This document shows, in pieces, positions 42,174-52,000 of a DNA stretch of 64,000 nt. Every line of letters starts with the position of its first letter. The first letter of the stretch is position 1. The position numbers and the translations under genes were made by a program. Under the pieces are notes generated by a model. It was not told the origin of the DNA. It searched no databases and worked only from the letters and a program-made list of their open reading frames with translations. Source of the stretch: Legionella moravica DSM 19234 (GTDB lineage Bacteria > Pseudomonadota > Gammaproteobacteria > Legionellales > Legionellaceae); the NCBI RefSeq assembly GCF_000423305.1, contig NZ_AUHS01000019.1, forward strand, positions 1 through 64,000. The letters run 5' to 3'.

Positions 42174-42307
42174 CTGTTGACATTTCATCTATTTACCCCT
42201 ATTTCCAGGGCTTTACTCCTGAACGATCTTCATTTTTTTAATGAAACTATTTTTTAGATTCCGCGCATAAAGCGTAGAACGTAGGCTAAGACTGCAATAG
42301 TCAAAAG
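42174..42307. repeat. MITE-like inverted-repeat element, copy B
   Basis: It starts CTGTTGACATTTCATC, nearly identical to the left end of copy A (37753). It shares ATTTCATCTATTTACCCC and the inner block TAGATTC(C/T)GCGCATAAAGC with copy C (57975-58140). The right end (AATAGTC) is degraded relative to copy A. It lies between icmQ and icmP. Confidence 0.65.
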
Positions 42308-42412
42308 ATTCTAACCTATTGAATAATAGGAGCAAAATTTCAGTATAACGGTTCTGAAACCAAGTATAAAACGAGTTTGCGATGTTAAGGCTAATGCTCA
42401 ATAGCCTTAGCA

Positions 42413-42459
42413 AGGCAATCCAAATCGAATATTCGCTAACATACTGTTCTGGATTGCCT
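42413..42459. repeat. Perfect 10-bp inverted repeat upstream of icmP
   Basis: AGGCAATCCA (42413-42422) and TGGATTGCCT (42450-42459) are perfect reverse complements with a 27-nt loop. In the middle lies ATCGAATATTCG, itself partly self-complementary. It could be a structured leader, a terminator for icmQ or a transposon end. Role unknown. Confidence 0.6.
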
Positions 42460-42551
42460 CACAGCGCTCTCGACGACGACTCATTTGTAACAAATTAAAA
42501 ATTCGTTCAAAGAACCTGGTGAAAATATCGCAAATTTATCTCAGAGCAGTA

Positions 42552-42557
42552 TATACT
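42552..42557 (+). promoter_or_regulatory. TATACT -10 box of icmP
   Basis: TATACT occurs 32 bp before the icmP ATG, in the same form as at icmT. Together with the 465-bp gap this suggests icmP starts its own operon (icmP-icmO). Confidence 0.6.
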
Positions 42558-42589
42558 TGAATTAATCAATCTAATTAAAAGTTTTAACA

Positions 42590-43720
42590 ATGGCTCAGCA
42601 GCAACAACAATCAGGTTCAGACAATGCAATGGCACCAGTATGGATTATCATACTGTTGTTTATTACTGGTTTTCTTGTTTGGAAATTTGGGCATGCATAC
42701 ATCGTTAGTGCTGTTTTTGAAATAAATATCTGGCAGGCTAGACTGGTTAATTTGTTCATTAATAATCAAGCCTTAACGAATCAGATATACCTGATGCAGA
42801 CTATTGATCCTGCTACGGTGCATTGGGAGCAATTGATGCAGATGACGGAGAACGTAGGTAATTTTATGCGTTATCCGGTTGTTCTTGTTTTGATAGTGTT
42901 AGCCGTTGTCCTTTATAAATCCAATATAACCTTAAAGTTCCGCAAAGCTCATGACATGAAAAGTTTGAGGGCTCAGGAGCAATTCAATTGGCCAGCAATT
43001 ATGCCTGTGATTAAAGAAGATTTAGTCAGTCAGGATGTGAATACAGGACCTTGGGCAATGGCTTTGACCCCAATGGAATTTGCCCGTAAATATAAGTTAT
43101 TAAGAAAAGATGATGCTATATTGGATAATCCTATACCCGGGCAGGAAATGACTGCAGGGATCAGACGCGGGGACGCAAAGCGGGTTTTTACCCTGCAATT
43201 GGGCCCATATTGGGATGGTTTTGAGCGTTGCACTCCACAAGCTTATGCCTTGGCGGCTGTTTTTATTGCCCGAATGAATCGGGACAGGGATGCAGCCAAT
43301 AACATTCTTAAAGTGTTGGACGCGACTTTTGTTTCCGGGAAACCGGATTTTTCGGTTGCTAAACCCGTGATTAAAAAATACCAAAATGCTGATAATGTTC
43401 AGGAAATTATATCAAAGCATGCATACATGCTGACTGTACTCGCTTCCTTGCTTGAAGGCGCTCGAGATGATGGAGTCGTTCCCAGTTCTGAATTTCTTTG
43501 GTTAAAACCCGTGGACAGGCGATTATGGTATATGCTTAATTGTGTAGGCAGACAAACGCCTTATGCTGAAGTTGGTGGTCCATTTGCTCATTGGCGTGCT
43601 GAAAAGGAAATGGGGCGCCGCTCATTAGTCCCTATGATTGATGAAGCGATTCGAGCTTTGGAAATTGCAATTAAAGAGATTAAATTAACACCTCGTCAAA
43701 TGGGAGAGTTAGAGCCATGA
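42590..43720 (+). CDS. icmP: IcmP/DotM, coupling complex subunit
   Basis: The 376-residue protein has L. pneumophila DotM length. Two N-terminal membrane helices (VWIIILLFITGFLVWKFG at ~17-34 and VVLVLIVLAVVLYKSN at ~99-114) are followed by the cytoplasmic domain, with ADNVQEIISKHAYMLTVLAS and a positively charged effector-docking surface in the known structure. DotM assembles with DotL, DotN, IcmS-IcmW into the type IV coupling complex. It overlaps icmO by 4 bp (ATGA). Confidence 0.97.
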   Translation: MAQQQQQSGSDNAMAPVWIIILLFITGFLVWKFGHAYIVSAVFEINIWQARLVNLFINNQALTNQIYLMQTIDPATVHWEQLMQMTENVGNFMRYPVVLVLIVLAVVLYKSNITLKFRKAHDMKSLRAQEQFNWPAIMPVIKEDLVSQDVNTGPWAMALTPMEFARKYKLLRKDDAILDNPIPGQEMTAGIRRGDAKRVFTLQLGPYWDGFERCTPQAYALAAVFIARMNRDRDAANNILKVLDATFVSGKPDFSVAKPVIKKYQNADNVQEIISKHAYMLTVLASLLEGARDDGVVPSSEFLWLKPVDRRLWYMLNCVGRQTPYAEVGGPFAHWRAEKEMGRRSLVPMIDEAIRALEIAIKEIKLTPRQMGELEP

Positions 43721-46068
43721 TGCGCGGTATTGATAGTAGACATGAGTTAGATCCAACCCTTCTCTTAAGGGATACTCGAACTTTAACTCAAAGATTAGGG
43801 GATTTCTTTGCCGATCCCACCAATATATCGATATTGCTTTTTGCGCTGGCTGCCGCAGCATATTACTTTTCTGAAGTGGCAACCTTATTGATGTTAATCG
43901 GCTCCTTATGCTTCCTTTACAGTTTTACCCGAAAACAAAAATTACCCTTCCGTTTGCCGCAAATTGCGCGTGTAAAGGATTATAACGACATGAAGCCGGG
44001 TATTAATAAACCCAATATTGCACGAGGAATTGCATTTTTCGGTAATGATAGAAAAACGGGTGAAGAGCTGTGGTTTGCCAATGATGACATGAGAACCCAT
44101 GCTTTAATTTTCGGTTCTACTGGTAGTGGTAAAACAGAATGTTTAGTCTCTCTTGCTTACAATGCATTGGTTCAAGGTAGTGGATTTATCTATGTGGATG
44201 GTAAAGGGGATAACTCTCTTTATGCAAAAGTCTTTTCTATGGTTCGAAGTATGGGGCGTGAAGATGACTTGCTGCTAATTAACTTTATGACCGGTGCGCG
44301 CGATATTGTTGGCCCTCAGGAAAAAAGACTTTCTAATACCTTAAACCCTTTTTGTCAGGGTTCCTCAAGTATGTTGACCCAGTTGGTGGTAAGTTTGATG
44401 GGCGGATCGGGTCAGTCCTCTGATGGGGATATGTGGAAAGGTCGTGCTATCGCATTCGTTGAAGCCTTAATGCGTTTATTGGTTTATATGCGTGATGATG
44501 GCGCTATTCTTCTTGATGCAAACTCCATACGAAACTACTTCGATCTACAACGACTGGAATCAATAGTAATTGACAAGGTATTCCCTCGAGACGATCAGGA
44601 GAGCGTTAATATTGAGCAGGTTCCCAAACTGGTAACCGACCCGTTGCGAAACTATTTGAACACCCTGCCGGGTTATAATAAAGAAAAAAAAGGAAAGCAG
44701 GTATCTCAGGTATTGGAACAGCATGGTTTTATTACCATGCAGCTGGTACGAAGCTTTTCATCATTGGCTGATACTTATGGTCATATTATTCGAACCAATT
44801 TGGCCGAAGTTGATTTTAAAGACGTTGTATTGAATCGACGAATCTTGGTCGTGTTATTACCTGCCCTGGAAAAATCTCCAGATGAATTATCAAACCTCGG
44901 TAAAATTATTGTGTCTTCATTAAAAGCCATGATGGCCGCAGGACTTGGTGAAGAGGTGGAAGGGGATTACCGCGATGTTATTTTAAGAAAACCAACCAAT
45001 GCACCCACACCCTATATGTGCATTCTGGATGAGTACGGTTATTATGCGGTGCAAGGATTCGCGGTGGTACCTGCTCAGGCGCGATCTCTAGGTTTCTCTG
45101 CTATATTTGCGGGGCAGGATTTACCCGCATTCCAAAAAGCATCAAAAGAAGAGGCGGCTTCAATTGGCGCGAACACCAACATTAAAATTTGTATGAAGCT
45201 GGAAGATCCTACTGAAACCTGGGATTTCTTCACCAAAACTGCAGGCGAAGCTTATGTTACCAAAGTAGACTCATTTCAAACAAAGGATACCAGTATCGCG
45301 AATAGTTATATGGATACTAAAAGTTCTTCATTTGAAAAACGATCTCGAGTGGACTTATTGGACTTAAAAGAACAAACAGAAGGTGAAGCACATATATTCT
45401 TTAAATCCAAAATTGTACGGGCGCGAATGTTCTATGCGAACCCAAAACCAGTGAAACAATTGAAAATCAATCAATTTTTGAAGGTTGAACCTCCACCTGA
45501 TGATTATTTAATGAAGTTACAAAAGCAATTGTCTTCATTCCAGCAAATATTGGATAGTGGTGATTTAAGTATCAATAAAGAGGTCGAAAATGAAGAGATT
45601 AGCTTAATCAGCAAGGTATTAAGGGAATCCAATATTGAAGAGCCTATTGAACGAGGAGTTGCGGCATTAATAGCATTCCACGGCCATAACGAGCCAGAGC
45701 CCGTTGAGGATATTATTGAGGAAGAGGTTGAAGGTGCATTGACCATATTTAGCCCTCTCAGGATTAACAGTAATGCTCCACCTATTTTAGTGAGTGATAA
45801 AGCGACGTTCTCTGAATCTTTGTTGCCTATTAATGAAACAAGAAATCAAATGATGATGATAGAGCGACTTACTGGAGCTAAAGATAAGTATGCCGGTACA
45901 GTTGCGAATGAACTGATCAAAGACTTTCAATTAGCAACAAGCTATCCTCCTGAAGATCGGGATGTTATTGATCCTCAGGAACTTACTGACGTTGTTAGGA
46001 GTTTGTCTTCTCGAATTGCATTGGAACGTGAAAAGGCTATTAAAAAAAGTGAGGAAGAGTTTTCCTGA
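43717..46068 (+). CDS. icmO: IcmO/DotL, type IV coupling ATPase
   Basis: The 783-residue protein equals DotL of L. pneumophila in length. It has two N-terminal membrane helices, the Walker A loop GSTGSGKT (residues 133-140), a Walker B-like MCILDEYGYY (around 435), and the long C-terminal tail (after about 590) that binds DotN and the IcmS-IcmW adaptor. It selects effectors and passes them to the pore. AT-rich sequence follows for 365 bp before icmN. Confidence 0.97.
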   Translation: MMRGIDSRHELDPTLLLRDTRTLTQRLGDFFADPTNISILLFALAAAAYYFSEVATLLMLIGSLCFLYSFTRKQKLPFRLPQIARVKDYNDMKPGINKPNIARGIAFFGNDRKTGEELWFANDDMRTHALIFGSTGSGKTECLVSLAYNALVQGSGFIYVDGKGDNSLYAKVFSMVRSMGREDDLLLINFMTGARDIVGPQEKRLSNTLNPFCQGSSSMLTQLVVSLMGGSGQSSDGDMWKGRAIAFVEALMRLLVYMRDDGAILLDANSIRNYFDLQRLESIVIDKVFPRDDQESVNIEQVPKLVTDPLRNYLNTLPGYNKEKKGKQVSQVLEQHGFITMQLVRSFSSLADTYGHIIRTNLAEVDFKDVVLNRRILVVLLPALEKSPDELSNLGKIIVSSLKAMMAAGLGEEVEGDYRDVILRKPTNAPTPYMCILDEYGYYAVQGFAVVPAQARSLGFSAIFAGQDLPAFQKASKEEAASIGANTNIKICMKLEDPTETWDFFTKTAGEAYVTKVDSFQTKDTSIANSYMDTKSSSFEKRSRVDLLDLKEQTEGEAHIFFKSKIVRARMFYANPKPVKQLKINQFLKVEPPPDDYLMKLQKQLSSFQQILDSGDLSINKEVENEEISLISKVLRESNIEEPIERGVAALIAFHGHNEPEPVEDIIEEEVEGALTIFSPLRINSNAPPILVSDKATFSESLLPINETRNQMMMIERLTGAKDKYAGTVANELIKDFQLATSYPPEDRDVIDPQELTDVVRSLSSRIALEREKAIKKSEEEFS

Positions 46069-46433
46069 TGAATCAGTTATTCAATGAATCTGCCCTGGTG
46101 TAAGGTCGAAATCTCTCAAAAACATCATTCCGCATATGATGGTTTTCTTTACTCCAGGTGCTTTTAGGCACAACTACCATCTGAAAGGTATTTCGCTCTA
46201 TTTTCTTCCGTTTTGAACGTATTAATTTAACTCACCAAGAGTTTATTTTATTCACGAGCAATTAAAAACAACAGTTCTCTTTTGCGCAGCATAAATAATT
46301 TCTTTAAAAAAATAGCAATTTTATTAAATTCATTGTAACGTAATGATTTGTATGTTTTTATTATCGGCTAGTAGTTTAAGATAGTTAGACATAGATAACA
46401 CATGAAGTCTTTTTTCAAAATTGGGGATAACGG
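46069..46433. other. 365-bp non-coding gap between icmO and icmN
   Basis: No ORF, repeat or hairpin with a U-tail could be supported. Several AT-rich boxes near 46375-46405 could be the promoter of the icmN-L-M-K-E operon. It contains no copy of the repeat family seen on other edges of the cluster. Confidence 0.5.
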
Positions 46434-47006
46434 GTGAGATCAGTGCGTACTAACTACATCATTATAATGATCCGCGTCATTGGGTTGATGGTCTTGCTTT
46501 TGCTCAGTGCTTGTCATCGCTCCCATTATGTTCCAGATGAAGATGATCCAAAGCTGCCTTGTAAAGTTCAAGGAGCCTGTGACTCTACTATCATGAAGTA
46601 TTTTACCAAATTGAACAAAAGCGGTATAAAGGTAGTCACTATAGGCCAGGATTATTTAATCAGTATTCCTGCAAGCGCATTGTTTGATGATCAAACTCCT
46701 CATATAAAATGGTCTTCCTATGGTTTATTAAATGAAATATCAACGTTTCTTAAACAATTTAGAAAAGTAGCAATTACAGTAACGAGCTACAGCAGTAAAT
46801 ACGTATCCGTTCAAAGAGAACGGGCATTAACTATGGCACGATCCCGAGTAGTGGCAGAATATTTATGGTCTCAAGGTATTGATAGCCGTTTTATCTTTAC
46901 ACAAGGGTTAGGTAGTGATAAACCTATAGTTAGTTTTAACCAGGGAGGCGATAAATCACCAAATGCCCGAGTAGAAATTACGTTTCGACGTGCTGTAGTC
47001 AATTGA
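46434..47006 (+). CDS. icmN: IcmN/DotK, OmpA-like outer-membrane lipoprotein
   Basis: The 190-residue protein has a lipobox LLLLSACH (C27 counted from the GTG at 46434) and an OmpA-like peptidoglycan-binding domain ending RFIFTQGLGSDKPIVSFNQG and NARVEITFRRA. DotK is an outer-membrane lipoprotein of the Dot/Icm core complex. The GTG start is supported by similar length in L. pneumophila (189) and the GGGGATA before it. An ATG at 46467 would shorten the signal peptide to a few residues before the helix and is less likely. Confidence 0.93.
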   Translation: MRSVRTNYIIIMIRVIGLMVLLLLSACHRSHYVPDEDDPKLPCKVQGACDSTIMKYFTKLNKSGIKVVTIGQDYLISIPASALFDDQTPHIKWSSYGLLNEISTFLKQFRKVAITVTSYSSKYVSVQRERALTMARSRVVAEYLWSQGIDSRFIFTQGLGSDKPIVSFNQGGDKSPNARVEITFRRAVVN

Positions 47007-47013
47007 GGAAGTT

Positions 47014-47298
47014 ATGAGCCGGGAAAATTGGTTATTAATTCAAAGAAATAAAAACTTTAATGTTAATATTTACCGAAGTGGTCTGGTTGCCTTAATTTTT
47101 TCACTTTTGATAAGTGGTGTTATTGGTGTATTGATATTTTACCTTTATCTGCATCAGCCAGAGAGAGATTATTACGCGACCAGTGGAGTTACTCCCCCGG
47201 TCAAGCTAAAGTCGATACCGACACCAAATGAATCGTCTGTACCTTTACTGGAGCCGGATCCACCAACAGATGATGTACCAAGGATTATACCGCAATAA
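47014..47298 (+). CDS. icmM: IcmM/DotJ, inner-membrane Dot/Icm protein
   Basis: The 94-residue protein has one membrane segment (LVALIFSLLISGVIGVLIFYLY, about 26-47) and a proline-rich periplasmic tail. The segment RDYYATSGVTPPVKLKS parallels the RYFATTINGRITPLFPL of IcmL, in line with DotJ being a degenerate DotI paralogue. DotI and DotJ form a hetero-complex in the inner membrane. It is 7 bp after icmN and 12 bp before icmL. Confidence 0.95.
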   Translation: MSRENWLLIQRNKNFNVNIYRSGLVALIFSLLISGVIGVLIFYLYLHQPERDYYATSGVTPPVKLKSIPTPNESSVPLLEPDPPTDDVPRIIPQ

Positions 47299-47310
47299 TT
47301 AGAGGTTATT

Positions 47311-47949
47311 ATGGCTGAAGATGCCTTAGCAGTTGTAGCATTAAGAAATCAGTTTTATAAAGATAGCCAGCGTAAAGTAATATTAGCGCTTTTGATTGCT
47401 ATTGTGGTTAATTTTATATTGGGTTCGATGTTGGTTTATATTTTAACTCATCCCCCCGCTCCTCGATATTTTGCAACAACAATTAATGGGCGCATTACCC
47501 CACTGTTTCCTTTGAATGAACCAAATCAATCCGATTCTGCGGTATTGCAATGGGCAAACCAGGCGGCAATTGCTGCTTTTACCTACAACTTTGTTAACTA
47601 CAGAGACGAGTTGCAGGCATCTTCCGGTTTCTTTACTGCGGATGGCTGGGATCAATTTCTTAATGCACTTCAGTCTTCAAACAATCTTGATGCGGTAAAA
47701 GCTAAGAAGTTGATTGTTTCAGCTGTTGCTACCCGTGCACCCATTATCTTGCAAAAAGGGGTATTAAATGGTAGTTACTCCTGGCGGGTACAAATGCCTA
47801 TATTGGTTACATATCAGAGTGCCAGCGAATTTACACAGCAAAATAATGTGGTAACCATGTTGATTACTCGAGTATCCACTTTAAATTCCCCTCGCGGTAT
47901 TGGTATATCACAATTTGTAGTCGGACCTGCCAGTGGTGGGGTGAATTAA
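47311..47949 (+). CDS. icmL: IcmL/DotI, inner-membrane core component
   Basis: The 212-residue protein equals DotI in length. It has one N-terminal helix (KVILALLIAIVVNFILGSMLVYILT) and a VirB8-like periplasmic domain (WANQAAIAAFTYNFVNYRDE, VLNGSYSWRVQMPILVTYQS). DotI resembles TraM of conjugative plasmids. It overlaps icmK by one base. Confidence 0.96.
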   Translation: MAEDALAVVALRNQFYKDSQRKVILALLIAIVVNFILGSMLVYILTHPPAPRYFATTINGRITPLFPLNEPNQSDSAVLQWANQAAIAAFTYNFVNYRDELQASSGFFTADGWDQFLNALQSSNNLDAVKAKKLIVSAVATRAPIILQKGVLNGSYSWRVQMPILVTYQSASEFTQQNNVVTMLITRVSTLNSPRGIGISQFVVGPASGGVN

Positions 47950-49046
47950 TGATGATTAAAACAAAAATAAAATTTAAACTTAAGATTCTTGCTGCATTGG
48001 TTAGTCTGATGCCATTGGGTAGTTTTGCAGCAAACCAGGGCGATGATGCAAAACAGGCTTTACAGCAATTACGGATGTTGCAGCAAAAATTATCTCAGAA
48101 TCCTGGCCAGGACAGTCAAGGTTCTAGTGATTCAAGTGGAAGTGCTGCCCCATCTGCAGCTAATGCGAGTAATCAATCGCCTCCCAGTACGGTACAGACT
48201 CCTTCGCCATCGACAAATCAGTCACAGAATTCTTCTAACAGTGATACTCAGGCAATAACTCAATCAGAAACTGAAATCATTGACAATAAAGCATTCAAAG
48301 ACATGACTCGGAATTTATATCCTTTAAGCCCCGAACAAATTGTTCGTTTAAAGCAAATGTATCAAACAACGGAGTACGCTCAGGCATCTACTCCTGGCAC
48401 TCCACCAAAGCCAACTGCCACATCGCAATTTGTTAATTTGTCGCCAGGATCTACCCCTCCGGTGATCAGGTTATCGCAAGGATTTGTTTCTTCTTTGGTT
48501 TTTCTGGATTCTACTGGCGCTCCCTGGCCGATTTCAGCATATGATTTAGGCGATCCTTCCGCATTTAACATCCAATGGGACAAGACCAGTAATACCCTAA
48601 TGATTCAAGCAATGAAATTATACAACTACGGTAATCTGGCTGTGCGGTTAAGAGGCTTGAATACACCGGTCATGTTAACTTTGATTCCAGGACAGAAAGC
48701 TGTTGATTATCGCGTTGATTTGCGTGTACAAGGCTATGGCCCTAACGCAAAAACAATGCCTATGGAAGAGGGAATACCTCCTTCAGCCAGTGATATATTA
48801 CTTCATGTTTTGGATGGTGTGCCTCCTGCTGGAAGTACTCGTTTAGTAGTTAGTGGTGGTGATGCACGTGCATGGTTATCCAATAATAAAATGTATGTTA
48901 GAACCAATCTTACGATATTGTCACCGGGCTGGTTAGCAAGTATGACCAGTGCTGATGGAACGCATGCTTATGAAATGCAAAAATCTCCGGTGTTATTAGT
49001 GTCCTGGCATGGCAAAGTCATGCAACTTAAGGTAGAAGGGTTATAA
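47949..49046 (+). CDS. icmK: IcmK/DotH, outer-membrane core component
   Basis: The protein is 365 residues, close to the L. pneumophila ~360. It has a Sec signal peptide (FKLKILAALVSLMPLGSFAA), a Gln/Ser/Pro-rich linker (residues ~40-110), then a VirB9-like domain with LTLIPGQKAVDYRVDLRVQ and HAYEMQKSPVLLVSWHG. DotH is brought to the outer membrane by DotC and DotD and forms the ring around DotG. A second ATG one codon downstream (47952) is possible. It ends 4 bp before icmE. Confidence 0.95.
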   Translation: MMIKTKIKFKLKILAALVSLMPLGSFAANQGDDAKQALQQLRMLQQKLSQNPGQDSQGSSDSSGSAAPSAANASNQSPPSTVQTPSPSTNQSQNSSNSDTQAITQSETEIIDNKAFKDMTRNLYPLSPEQIVRLKQMYQTTEYAQASTPGTPPKPTATSQFVNLSPGSTPPVIRLSQGFVSSLVFLDSTGAPWPISAYDLGDPSAFNIQWDKTSNTLMIQAMKLYNYGNLAVRLRGLNTPVMLTLIPGQKAVDYRVDLRVQGYGPNAKTMPMEEGIPPSASDILLHVLDGVPPAGSTRLVVSGGDARAWLSNNKMYVRTNLTILSPGWLASMTSADGTHAYEMQKSPVLLVSWHGKVMQLKVEGL

Positions 49047-49050
49047 AAAC

Positions 49051-52000
49051 ATGGCAAGCAGAAAAGAAAATATCAAGTCACTGTTTTCCAATACTCGAAC
49101 TCGAGTGATTATCATTTTTACATTAATCCTGTTGATTATCGCTGTCGTTATTGGTTACATGAAGCTAAGAAGTACCATTCAAGGCCCTTTATCAAAAGCT
49201 GCAGTGAGTGTGACACCTGGAATTCAATCCATTCCTGGTGTGCTTGATCCAACAGCACAATATGCCAAATTGCAAGAAGAGCAGAATATTACCCAAGCCA
49301 AGCAAGCCGAAACTACGGGCGGTAGCGCCATACCAACCATTATTCGTACCCAGGCACTGGGTGAGGGAGTAGGAGTTATTGGTGCACAGGGTGGGCAAAG
49401 TGGTGTTGGTTTTACTGCTTTAGCCAGAGAGGATGATGAAGGGGCCCAACGAAGTTTGTGGATACAGGATCTGCAAAATGGTGGTTGCAGTAAGGCAGTT
49501 ATTAATAAAGTAATCAATCAGGGCGCTTTATTAAACGATCTGAAGCAAGCATGCAGTTGTGTGCAACTGAAGGATAGCGGTTTTGTTCTTAAGGATCTGG
49601 AACAGGTCTGTGAGTGCAAAGAATTAAGAGCCGCAGGATATAATGCCAGACAACTTAAAGAAGCAGGTTACACCGCAGCGCGATTAAGAAGTTGTGGTTT
49701 TGATGCGTGTGAGTTACGAAATGCTGGATTTAGCGCTCAGGAAATGAAGGATGGTGGATATTCTGATGGCGAATTAAAAGGAGCTGGATTTTCTGATAAT
49801 GAAATTGCCAAGGCCAGTGGTTTACCCGATGGAATCTCTGCTGATGACGTAAGAAAAGCAGGATGTGGTGTTGCTGCTCTAACCAAGTTACGTAAAGCAG
49901 GTGTATCTGCTTCTGCAATTCGAAAAATTACAGGGTGTAGTGCAGAACAGTTAAAAGCTGCAGGTTATTCTGCCAAAGAGTTGAAGGATGCCGGTTTTAG
50001 TGCGGCGGATCTAAAGAGGGCAGGTTTCTCACCCGATGAACTGAGAGCTGCCGGGTTTACTGCACGCGATTTATTAAATGCAGGGTTTACACCAGATGAG
50101 CTTGCCAAAGCTGGTTTTACTGCCGCGGAAATAAGAGCAGCTGGTGCGGAACTACCTCCAGGAATAACACCAAATGATATAAAAAATGCTGGCTGCGATG
50201 TTGAAGTATTAAAAAAACAAAGAGCCGCTGGAGTTAGTGCTGCTTTAATCAAACAATATGCCGGGTGCAGCGCGCAGGCATTGAAGGCTGCTGGTTTTAG
50301 CGATGCAGAATTGGCAGATGCCGGGTTCACCCCGCAAGAGATTAGTTCTGCTGGCGCCCTGTCTGATGCAGATGTGAAAGCAGCAGGTTGCGATCCCGAT
50401 AAGTTGAAAAAATTACTTAATGCAGGTGTTTCTGCTAAACGGATCAGAGATTTAAATGGTTGCAGCGCAGAAGCATTAAAAAAAGCTGGATTTGATGTCA
50501 AATCCTTAATGGATGCGGGATTTACACCAGCTGAATTACTCGCTGCGGGTTTTTCTCAGAAACAATTGCAAGATGCCGGCTTAAGCCCGGCGTCTATTAT
50601 TGCCAGCGGTAGAACAGCTGATTGCAGTGTTGAGTCATTAAAAAAAGCCAGGGCTGCAGGTGTAAGCGCCCTTACAATCAAACAAACGATGGGATGTTCT
50701 GCAGCGGCATTAAAGGCTGCAGGGTATTCAGCAAAAGAACTGAAGGATGCGGGATTTACTGCTGCTGAGCTTAAAGCTGCTGGTTTTAGTGCAAAAGATC
50801 TGAAAGATGCAGGATTTAGTGCCAAGGAATTACGTGATGCAGGTTTTTCAGCACAAGATCTGAAAGCCGCTGGTTTCAGTGCAAAGGAGCTCAAGGATGC
50901 CGGTTTTAGTGCTGCAGAACTAAAAGCTGCAGGCTTTTCTGCTGCACAACTTAAAGCAGCGGGATTTAGTGCAAAAGATCTGAAGGATGCCGGCTTCTCT
51001 GCTGCGGATTTGAAAAATGCAGGATTCAGCGCAAAAGAACTTAAAGATGCAGGTTTTTCAGCGTCTGATTTAAAAAATGCGGGGTTCAGTGCTAAAGATT
51101 TGAAGGATGCTGGATTCTCAGCCGCTGAGCTAAAAAATGCTGGTTACAGTGCTGCAGAACTGCGAAATGCGGGCTATACAGCTGCCGAACTGAAAGATGC
51201 CGGATTTACTGCAGGTCAACTACAAGCAGCGGGATTTTCTGCAGCAGAATCAAGCATGGCAGGTTTGCAAGAACCTAACCTGCAACAAAATCCTTCTTCG
51301 TTAACGGGTATTCCTGGTTTTCCTGGTCAGAAAACATCTGCTTCACAGGCTGCATCCAGTAGTGATCAACTGCAGGCGATTTTAAATAAACAAAATCAAC
51401 AGATGGCTGAGCAAAAATACCAACAAAAAATCCAGCAACGAACTTCGGATATGCTTTCTGCTGCAAATCAATCAATACAAGGCTGGAAAACTGTTAGTAC
51501 TCAGGTATACACGGCAGGAACTGAGGAAAAACCTGCTGGTGCAAGTGAAATTGCTCCTGCTGGCTCAGCAAATCCTACAGCTCAAGGACAACAGGCGCAG
51601 GCACAAAACAATGCTCCACCCCAAAAAGCTATCATTAAAACGGGTGACATTGTATTTGCTGTCATGGATACTTCAGTCAACAGTGATGAACCAGGCCCAA
51701 TTTTAGCAACTATAGTTACCGGCAAATTGAAGGGCGCTAAATTGATAGGCAGTTTTAATTTACCTTCTAATGCGGATAAAATGGTGATTACCTTTAATAC
51801 CATGTCCGTGCCTGGTGCAGCAAAAACAACATCAATATCTGCATTTGCGATTGATCCCAATACAGCCAGAACTGCTTTATCCAGCAGAACAGACCATCAT
51901 TATTTAATGCGTTATGGTTCTTTATTTGCTTCTTCATTTATTGAAGGATTCGGTAATGCATTCCAATCAGCGAATACTACTGTAAGCATAGGTGGTACTG

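Larger units (their letters stand above)
42125..42589. other. 465-bp gap between icmQ and icmP
   Basis: The gap holds repeat copy B (42174-42307), a hairpin CCTATT/AATAGG (42315-42330), a perfect 10-bp inverted repeat (42413-42459) and the icmP promoter box. No open frame with a plausible start is present. icmQ and icmP are thus separate transcription units. Confidence 0.7.

Noticed and set aside
49965..50894. Long minus-strand ORFs (178 and 112 codons) inside icmE
   Set aside because: They arise because the 30-bp repeat register keeps the antisense frame free of stops; the peptides are simple Ala/Ser/Pro repeats opposite a certain gene.
50707..51246. CRISPR array
   Set aside because: The regular 30-bp periodicity is coding (decapeptide units of DotG), there are no unique spacers, and no cas genes are present in the window.
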